Under the pieces are notes generated by a model. The model was not told the DNA's origin, searched no databases, and saw nothing but the letters and a program-made list of their open reading frames with translations. A stretch of DNA of 64,000 nucleotides from Strigamia acuminata (taxonomy: Eukaryota > Arthropoda > Chilopoda > Geophilomorpha > Linotaeniidae). Made by a program: the position numbers and the translations under genes. The DNA is taken from NCBI GenBank assembly GCA_949358305.1, contig OX442314.1, positions 50,600,581 through 50,664,580 of the forward strand, in the 5' to 3' direction. Shown in pieces: positions 55,870-64,000 of the stretch (within the stretch, counting starts at the first letter, position 1; the number at the start of each line of letters is the position of its first letter).

Positions 55870-57816
55870 CCAGATATTATTGCAATGCTGAATGCCAAAG
55901 TGATAATTAAAAGCAAATAACCGAAAGCTTCAAATTGCGGCCCAAGCGTTTACAGTATTTTATCGATTAAGAACCCGGCTCCAATTCGAAGCTTTCTGGT
56001 ATGTCAACTATGGGCCTACATACATGTTTTGGTTTGTGTTTTTTTTTTTTTTTTTTTTTCTTTTGCAGTTGAGCATTGGTTTCTGCGCCATCAAAGCGAA
56101 CATGTTGCCATGTTACACGAAGGTATTTCCCGCTACGCATCTACTTACGACAAGGACTCGGTCCATTCGTTTCCATTTTACTCGGATTTAAATGATGAAA
56201 AAGAGACTATCAAAATGCTTATTTCAAAAGACACGTCTAAGCTGAATATAATCCCAACTAGTGACAAAGAAAAACCTCCAATAATGACAGATTGTGAAAA
56301 AGCAAAAAGATCACAAAATTTGGATAAAAACCAATCAGAGACATCCCTGAATTTAAATTACAATCAAGCAAAAAGCTCAGTAAAATTGGATTACCAACAA
56401 ACAGAGAGATCTCAAAATTTGAATGATGAACGACGAAAAAAATCACCAATTTTGGATTTCGAGCCTAAAGGAAGATCGTTAAATTTGGATTACGAACAAC
56501 CAGAAATATATCTAAGTTTGGATTATGAAGAACCAGAGAGATCCCGAAATTTGAATTTCGCACAGCCAAAATCATCCCTAAATTTAAATTACGACAAACC
56601 AGAATTTTCCCAGAATATCGATGAGGAAACATTAGAAAAATTACTTCATCCGGGTTCTGATGACACAGTGACATTTCTTTTTCAGTCATATACTGAAAAA
56701 AGAGAAAGAATTCTACAATCCGTTCATGAAAATCTACGAAATTCTGACAAACTACCAAGATTACATGATCCAGATTGTGCAATACAATTAAGATCATATA
56801 TTCCAGATTCTGAAACACTATTGAAATTACGTCAACTAGATTCAGAAGTACTAGTAAGATTACAAGACGCAGACACTGAAACACAACCAAGACCGCGTCA
56901 AGCAGAGCCTGAAAGACAATTACAATTAAATCAAATTGATTGTGAAGCAGAATTGCAATTACATCAAATGGATTCCGAAACACTACTAAGATTTCATCAT
57001 CCTGATTCGAAAACACTGCAAAGATTTCATCATCCGAATTCTGAAACACTACTTAGATTTCATAGTCCAGATTCTGAAACACTACTTAGATTTCATAGTC
57101 CAGATTCTGAACCGGAATTACAATTACATCAAATAGATTATTCTGAAACACTACTAAGGTTACACAATCTCGATTTTGAAACCACACCAAGTTTTTACCA
57201 TCTCGACTCTGAAAAAATGCTGAGCTTACGTCATCCAGATACTGAATCATCGACAACGTTACATCACTTAGATTCAGAAACACTTGTAAGATTACATCAG
57301 CTGGATTCTGAATTCCCGTCAATATTACATCATTTAGATTCTGAAACGCTACAAAGATTACATCAGCTAGATTCTGAAAATGCACCGAGATCACATCACC
57401 AAGACTCTGAAATAATGCAGAGATTACACCATTCAGATTCCGATAAATTACCGAGAGTTCATCATCCAGATTCTGAAAAACCACCACGAGTGCATTATCC
57501 AGATTATGATAAACCCGAAAGACTACTAAAATCGGATTATTCTGAAAAACCAGACAGACTGGTAAAATTCGATAATTCCGAACATCGACCAGGAATATTT
57601 TTGGATTCATATTTTGAAAAAGCGTCTCCACCAATCACAAATTTAGATCCCGGCAAGCCACCATTACCAATCATGTTCCTGAGAGCCGATCCCGGCAAAC
57701 CGCCAAAACCAAAAATAAACATGTCAAATTCAAATTCAAATTCAAATTCAAATTCCAGCAAGATACCAAAACCCATCTCGAGCAAAGATGTTCGAATACC
57801 GGAGAAATATTTTTAG
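55870..57816 (+). pseudogene. 5'-truncated MYND-gene copy 2 (end of exon 8 plus intact exon 9 frame)
   Basis: Only the last 30 bases of exon 8 (55870-55899), the last intron (without the foldback element) and exon 9 (56069-57816) are present. Splice sites are kept (GTGATA ... TTTTGCAG). The exon 9 frame is fully open (582 codons) with the 11-residue repeats. It differs from the full gene by one extra 33-bp repeat, three separate 3-bp insertions and a 12-bp expansion, all frame-preserving. The MYND cysteines of exon 7 are absent and no start is evident, so it is called a pseudogene although it could be transcribed. Confidence 0.88.
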
Positions 57817-58336
57817 ATTTAAGATGTAAGATTCGATTAAATATTCAATATTGTGTCTAGAAATTAAACACAAAAATGTACCGCAACTTTTGAATAAGTT
57901 GTTAAAAAAAAAACAGTTAAATATAAAATTTTAAAAAAATATATATACTCAATTTTTATTACATTTATTCGTATGTCCCACACAACAAAAATATTGTTTT
58001 CTTTGCACCAGAATTAAGACAGCATTGTGTCGCAAATAAAAATGCATTTTGAGTAAAATTCCAAACCTCTTGTAAAATAATCTCAAAATTTATACAATAA
58101 ACATTTGTTCCATTAATTTAATACCGCAACAACAAAATTATATAATATAAAAAAGTATGAAATTAATTCATCCAATTGATGAGAGAGAGAACTAACCGGG
58201 TTAGGTTTAGGTCGTGGGCCTAACTTTGTACTTAACCAACTGGACACATTTGAATCAATGATCAAACTAATCAAACCAATCTTAAACGATGTATGTCTTA
58301 ATTTCTTCTAAGTAAATCCACTTCATTTCGCAGTAG

Positions 58337-58408
58337 GGTTTGACATTTTGGTTCCGGTTTTGGTTTACCTTTTGTTTCGATCCGGGCTGTGAAGAAAACC
58401 TAAAATTG
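58337..58408 (+). pseudogene. Copy of MYND exon 2 in the 3' flank of copy 2
   Basis: After an acceptor (CGCAGTAG), 24 codons include TFWFRFWFTFCFDPG, followed by a donor (GTAAGAAACG). The homologous piece one unit on is 63421-63492, and the equivalent after the full gene is 41992-42069. Neighbouring exons 3-7 are missing. Confidence 0.6.
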
Positions 58409-58430
58409 GTAAGAAACGTCTTTACTGGGA

Positions 58431-58432
58431 AA

Positions 58433-58467
<35 letters not shown>

Positions 58468-58470
58468 ATA
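58431..58470 (+). repeat. (AAAT)n microsatellite
   Basis: About ten AAAT units. It is present at the same place after the full gene (42097-42126, shorter) and in the next unit (63515-63554). Confidence 0.85.
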
Positions 58471-58810
58471 CAGTAGCATGAGCGTAACTTGAGTGAATTG
58501 ATTTTTATATACAATTTTCATCTGCATCTTTGCACATTAATTTGTTTAAAAGTAAAAGAAAAAAACAATTTACTTAATTCAACTAATTTGTGTTGTGAGG
58601 AGGTGGTCCGATCCATCCGATTCCGAATTAACTCAGCGAAGCTTAGGCGGTGGTGGTGGTTTGCCAAAATGGCTAATGGCTGAAATGAAAAGTGAAACAA
58701 ATACAGAATTGTCGATTCGATTCGATTCGCTCGGAGGTACTTGAGTGTGGGACTTGAGGACGGTGAAAGAAAACGCTGAAAACGCTAGCTGCGAGGTCGA
58801 GGTCGAGGGA

Positions 58811-59545
58811 GGATGGAGATTGTTGGTTGTTGTCTGCACGCGTGCACAAGTGGATGGATGGATGGATGGATGGATGGATGGATGGATGGATGTCGAATTG
58901 TCGAGCAAGTGAGGAATAATTTCATTCCGATAAAGCAGTACGATGGGCGGCAAGTGGCTCTCGTCTCGTCTCATCTCATCTCATCAGGCACGGGAACTCA
59001 CTCGTACTTGTTGCGCACTCTAGCGAGTAAATACTAAAATAAAAGAAGCTGATCTGTGATCACGGAGTTATGTTGAAAACGTCATTTGTGCTACTTGTTC
59101 CGCGATTAACATTGAATTCAATGCTAAATGTAAGCCTACTTATTTGCACTTCAGTACAAAACATTATATTTATTAATATATAGGTATAGGTCTGTATATA
59201 TCCTAGTACAGGGTATATATAGTCTAGCTTATATAAAGCTGTTGTGCACCCACAGGATTATGCCATTTGATAATGTGAGCCGGTCGGGTGAGGACTGAGC
59301 CGAGGAGCGAGTTAGGAGTTAGCCATTTTGTGAATCTTATTGTGAATTTTATTTGTGATTGTTGAGCGTGGCGAGGCGAGGCGAGGCGAGGCGAGGCGAG
59401 GCGAGGAGCGGAGCCATTTTAATCTCATTTAGAAGGTACTCGTAGAGTTGTGATTTGAATTGGTTTGAAATTGCTGAAATTGAATTGAAAATTTGAAAAT
59501 TAAAAAGGAAAATAAAGTTTGAAATGACATTTTATTTGATTTCTT
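58811..59545. repeat. Segment A, copy 3, with (ATGG)n and GGCGA repeats
   Basis: It resembles segment A copies 1 and 2 but starts with a different GAGGTCGAGG lead, carries an ATGG run at about 58852-58891, and has six GGCGA units near 59370. Confidence 0.85.
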
Positions 59546-59879
59546 CTGTCTATTTTGTCTATTTATTTCATTTGATTTGATTTGGGATGATGATTAAGCC
59601 AGATATATTTTGATGAATTTCGAGTGAATTTGTACGTGATTTTGATGAAATTCGAGTTAATTCTATAAGATTTTGATGAGTTCAAGTGAATTTATTGAGA
59701 TTTTGATGAATTGCGAGTGAATTTCAAACGTTTTTTGTAAATTTCAAACGATTTTTGTAAATTTTAAACGGTTTTTTGTAAATTTTAAACGGTTTTTTGT
59801 TATTTCCCTCCAAATTTTGGAATTTTGATCAAATTCTCCATTTTTCTCAAATTTGACAAATTTTTGTCAAATGTTTGTC

Positions 59880-60200
59880 AAATTTTTCTCAACTTTTTCT
59901 CAACTTTTTCTCAACTTTTTCTCAACTTTTTCTCAACTTTTTCTCAACTTTTTCTCAACTTTTTCTCAACTTTTTCTCAACTTTTTCTCAACTTTTTCTC
60001 AACTTTTCCTCAAATTTTTCTCAAATTTTGAGAAATTTTGAGAAATTTTTCTCAAATGTTTGTCAAATTTTTCTCAACATTTTGTCAAATTTTTCTCAAC
60101 TTTTTCTCAACTTTTTCTCAACTTTTTCTCAACTTTTTCTCAACTTTTTCTCAACTTTTTCTCAACTTTTTCTCAACTTTTTCTCAAATTTTGACAAATT
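59880..60200. repeat. TCAACTTTTTC 11-bp minisatellite, unit 2
   Basis: The same array as at 54555-55080 but shorter (about 11 and 8 copies of the 11-bp unit), showing that copy number changed after the 5.08-kb duplication. Confidence 0.95.
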
Positions 60201-60299
60201 TTGAGAAATTTTTCTCAATTTTTTTTAAAATTTGACAAATTTTTCTCAAACTTGACAAATTTTTCTCAAATTTGACAAATTACTAACAATTTTTGACAG

Positions 60300-60952
60300 C
60301 CTCGAATAAACGCCGGGGCGTTTATTAATTTATTCGACCCGACCCACTGCCGGGCGGGTCGGTTCGGGGCGGCATTTATGAGTGCACTACACGACGCCCA
60401 GCCCCCGGCGTTTAATCGAGTCCCGGCGCTTAGTCACGTCCGGCGTTTAATCGAGGCAGTACGGTATTTGCCAAATTTTTTTGACAAATTTTGACAAATT
60501 TTGTCAATTTTTTTTGACAAACATTTTTGACAAATTTTGACAAATTTTTTTGACAAATTTTAACAAATTTTATTTTTTATCAAAGTTTCTACAAATTTTT
60601 CTCAAATTTTCCCTCAAATTGTGCCTTATTTCCCAAATTTTCCCTACACATTTTCTCATTTTGCCCCAAATTTTGAAATTTTTGTCCAATTTTTGTCAAA
60701 TTTTGGTCAAATATTGGTAACATAACCTAAAGTGCCTTAACTTAACCTAACGTGCCCTTAAACGTTACATTTTGTAACGTTTCAATGATGAAAATGGCTA
60801 AAAATGGCCATTTTTTGATGAAAAATGGCTAAAAATGGCCATTTTATGATAAAAAGTGGCTGAAAATGGCCATTTTTTGATGAGAAATGGCTAAAAATGG
60901 CAATTTTTGATGAAATACAGCCATTTTTTTTTCATAAAAAAGCCTAAAATTA
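60300..60952. repeat. Dispersed repeat with GCCGGGGC palindrome, unit 2
   Basis: Almost identical to 55216-55868; single-base differences such as CGCCGAGCC against CGCCCAGCC. Confidence 0.75.
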
Positions 60953-60953
60953 G

Positions 60954-62900
60954 CCAGATATTATTGCAATGCTGAATGCCAAAGTGATAATTAAAAGCAA
61001 ATAACCGAAAGCTTCAAATTGCGGCCCAAGCGTTTACAGTATTTTATCGATTAAGAACCCGGCTCCAATTCGAAGCTTTCTGGTATGTCAACTATGGGCC
61101 TACATACATGTTTTGGTTTGTGTTTTTTTTTTTTTTTTTTTTTCTTTTGCAGTTGAGCATTGGTTTCTGCGCCATCAAAGCGAACATGTTGCCATGTTAC
61201 ACGAAGGTATTTCCCGCTACGCATCTACTTACGACAAGGACTCGGTCCATTCGTTTCCATTTTACTCGGATTTAAATGATGAAAAAGAGACTATCAAAAT
61301 GCTTATTTCAAAAGACATGTCTAAGCTGAATATAATCCCAACTAGTGACAAAGAAAAACCTCCAATAATGACAGATTGTGAAAAAGCAAAAAGATCACAA
61401 AATTTGGATAAAAACCAATCAGAGACATCCCTGAATTTAAATTACAATCAAGCAAAAAGCTCAGTAAAATTGGATTACCAACAAACAGAGAGATCTCAAA
61501 ATTTGAATGATGAACGACGAAAAAAATCACCAATTTTGGATTTCGAGCCTAAAGGAAGATCGTTAAATTTGGATTACGAACAACCAGAAATATATCTAAG
61601 TTTGGATTATGAAGAACCAGAGAGATCCCGAAATTTGAATTTCGCACAGCCAAAACCATCCCTAAATTTAAATTACGACAAACCAGAATTTTCCCAGAAT
61701 ATCGATGAGGAAACATTAGAAAAATTACTTCATCCGGGTTCTGATGACACAGTGACATTTCTTTTTCAGTCATATACTGAAAAAAGAGAAAGAATTCTAC
61801 AATCCGTTCATGAAAATCTACGAAATTCTGACAAACTACCAAGATTACATGATCCAGATTGTGCAATACAATTAAGATCATATATTCCAGATTCTGAAAC
61901 ACTATTGAAATTACGTCAACTAGATTCAGAAGTACTAGTAAGATTACAAGACGCAGACACTGAAACACAACCAAGACCGCGTCAAGCAGAGCCTGAAAGA
62001 CAATTACAATTAAATCAAATTGATTGTGAAGCAGAATTGCAATTACATCAAATGGATTCCGAAACACTACTAAGATTTCATCATCCTGATTCGAAAACAC
62101 TGCAAAGATTTCATCATCCGAATTCTGAAACACTACTTAGATTTCATAGTCCAGATTCTGAAACACTACTTAGATTTCATAGTCCAGATTCTGAACCGGA
62201 ATTACAATTACATCAAATAGATTATTCTGAAACACTACTAAGGTTACACAATCTCGATTTTGAAACCACACCAAGTTTTTACCATCTCGACTCTGAAAAA
62301 ATGCTGAGCTTACGTCATCCAGATACTGAATCATCGACAACGTTACATCACTTAGATTCAGAAACACTTGTAAGATTACATCAGCTGGATTCTGAATTCC
62401 CGTCAATATTACATCATTTAGATTCTGAAACGCTACAAAGATTACATCAGCTAGATTCTGAAAATGCACCGAGATCACATCACCAAGACTCTGAAATAAT
62501 GCAGAGATTACACCATTCAGATTCCGATAAATTACCGAGAGTTCATCATCCAGATTCTGAAAAACCACCACGAGTGCATTATCCAGATTATGATAAACCC
62601 GAAAGACTACTAAAATCGGATTATTCTGAAAAACCAGACAGACTGGTAAAATTCGATAATTCCGAACATCGACCAGGAATATTTTTGGATTCATATTTTG
62701 AAAAAGCGTCTCCACCAATCACAAATTTAGATCCCGGCAAGCCACCATTACCAATCATGTTCCTGAGAGCCGATCCCGGCAAACCGCCAAAACCAAAAAT
62801 AAACATGTCAAATTCAAATTCAAATTCAAATTCAAATTCCAGCAAGATACCAAAACCCATCTCGAGCAAAGATGTTCGAATACCGGAGAAATATTTTTAG
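60954..62900 (+). pseudogene. 5'-truncated MYND-gene copy 3
   Basis: Nearly identical to copy 2 and shifted by 5084 bp: exon 8 remnant 60954-60983, exon 9 61153-62900, frame open for 582 codons. The few differences include ACG/ATG at the codon after KD (Thr/Met) and a Ser/Pro change in FAQPK. It lacks the upstream exons, like copy 2. Confidence 0.88.
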
Positions 62901-63516
62901 ATTTAAGATGTAAGATTCGATTAAATATTCAATATTGTGTCTAGAAATTAAACACAAAAATGTACCGCAACTTTTGAATAAGTTGTTAAAAAAAAAACAG
63001 TTAAATATAAAATTTTAAAAAAATATATATACTCAATTTTTATTACATTTATTCGTATGTCCCACACAACAAAAATATTGTTTTCTTTGCACCAGAATTA
63101 AGACAGCATTGTGTCGCAAATAAAAATGCATTTTGAGTAAAATTCCAAACCTCTTGTAAAATAATCTCAAAATTTATACAATAAACATTTGTTCCATTAA
63201 TTTAATACCGCAACAACAAAATTATATAATATAAAAAAGTATGAAATTAATTCATCCAATTGATGAGAGAGAGAACTAACCGGGTTAGGTTTAGGTCGTG
63301 GGCCTAACTTTGTACTTAACCAACTGGACACATTTGAATCAATGATCAAACTAATCAAACCAATCTTAAACGATGTATGTCTTAATTTCTTCTAAGTAAA
63401 TCCACTTCATTTCGCAGTAGGGTTTGACATTTTGGTTCCGGTTTTGGTTTACCTTTTGTTTCGATCCGGGCTGTGAAGAAAACCTAAAATTGGTAAGAAA
63501 CGTCTTTACTGGGAAA

Positions 63517-63551
<35 letters not shown>

Positions 63552-64000
63552 ATACAGTAGCATGAGCGTAACTTGAGTGAATTGATTTTTATATACAATT
63601 TTCATCTGCATCTTTGCACATTAATTTGTTTAAAAGTAAAAGAAAAAAACAATTTACTTAATTCAACTAATTTGTGTTGTGAGGAGGTGGTCCGATCCAT
63701 CCGATTCCGAATTAACTCAGCGAAGCTTAGGCGGTGGTGGTGGTTTGCCAAAATGGCTAATGGCTGAAATGAAAAGTGAAACAAATACAGAATTGTCGAT
63801 TCGATTCGATTCGCTCGGAGGTACTTGAGTGTGGGACTTGAGGACGGTGAAAGAAAACGCTGAAAACGCTAGCTGCGAGGTCGAGGTCGAGGGAGGATGG
63901 AGATTGTTGGTTGTTGTCTGCACGCGTGCACAAGTGGATGGATGGATGGATGGATGGATGGATGGATGGATGGATGTCGAATTGTCGAGCAAGTGAGGAA
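62901..64000. other. 3' flank of MYND copy 3, running off the window
   Basis: It repeats 57817-58916 almost base for base, including the exon 2 copy (63421-63492), the (AAAT)n run and the (ATGG)n run. Nothing else is seen. Confidence 0.85.

Larger units (their letters stand above)
53499..64000 (+). repeat. Tandem array of about 5.08-kb units derived from the MYND gene
   Basis: The order segment A, T-rich stretch, 11-bp minisatellite, GCGTTTATT palindromes, AAATGGCCATTT block, truncated MYND exons, 3' flank, then next segment A, occurs twice, and the array continues past the window end. The MYND exons of the two units are exactly 5084 bp apart. The minisatellite is shorter in the second unit, so the units are not of equal length everywhere. 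Non-minisatellite parts are nearly identical, so the duplication is recent. Confidence 0.93.

Overview
This is eukaryotic nuclear DNA, most likely from an arthropod with a repeat-rich genome. The reasons are short AT-rich spliceosomal introns (57-118 bp), two Ty3/gypsy-type LTR retrotransposons primed by tRNA-Gln, a Kolobok-like DNA transposon (TTAA target), Tc1-like remnants, large satellites, and intronless genes with TATA boxes. There is no bacterial gene organisation and no recognisable tRNA or rRNA gene. The species cannot be named from the sequence.

Left third (1-29965): a minus-strand LTR retrotransposon (element B) has its 5' half on the right (LTR 28220-29965, primer site, gag, frameshift signal, pol up to the end of RT and the start of RNase H) and its 3' half on the left (rest of RNase H plus integrase, 4214-1959). 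The two halves meet exactly inside one codon run and are split by an 18.7 kb insertion (4215-22905) with short TCCTT terminal inverted repeats and a TA duplication. The insertion carries palindromic TCGTATACGA arrays, a 56-bp hairpin minisatellite, four 1.66-kb tandem repeats and, nested again, a complete 6.97-kb Kolobok-like transposon (15707-22678). That transposon has TTAA duplications and a four-exon gene that joins a Mutator-like transposase domain to a YqaJ-type nuclease. At the far left an unrecognised Cys-rich minus-strand reading frame runs off the window edge.

Middle (30-43 kb): Tc1-like debris with an IR/DR end and solo LTR fragments surround three genes: an intronless RING-H2 protein with a long Gln/Arg/Leu coiled coil (minus), an intronless guanylyltransferase-only paralog of mRNA capping enzyme whose stop codon is supplied by an LTR fragment, and a nine-exon MYND zinc-finger gene (37260-41467) whose last exon encodes 11-residue repeats. 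An 863-bp foldback transposon sits in its last intron.

Right third (43-64 kb): a young, nearly intact LTR retrotransposon (element C, 43148-53498), with a canonical A AAA AAC minus-one frameshift signal and LTRs that are almost identical, lies inside a tandem array derived from the MYND gene. Two 5'-truncated copies of the MYND terminal exon (55870-57816 and 60954-62900) follow in units about 5.08 kb apart, each preceded by an 11-bp minisatellite. The array runs to the window edge.

A theme across scales is tandem repetition with an 11-bp step. It appears in at least six arrays that otherwise look unrelated, and as 33-bp (11-codon) repeats in the MYND protein.
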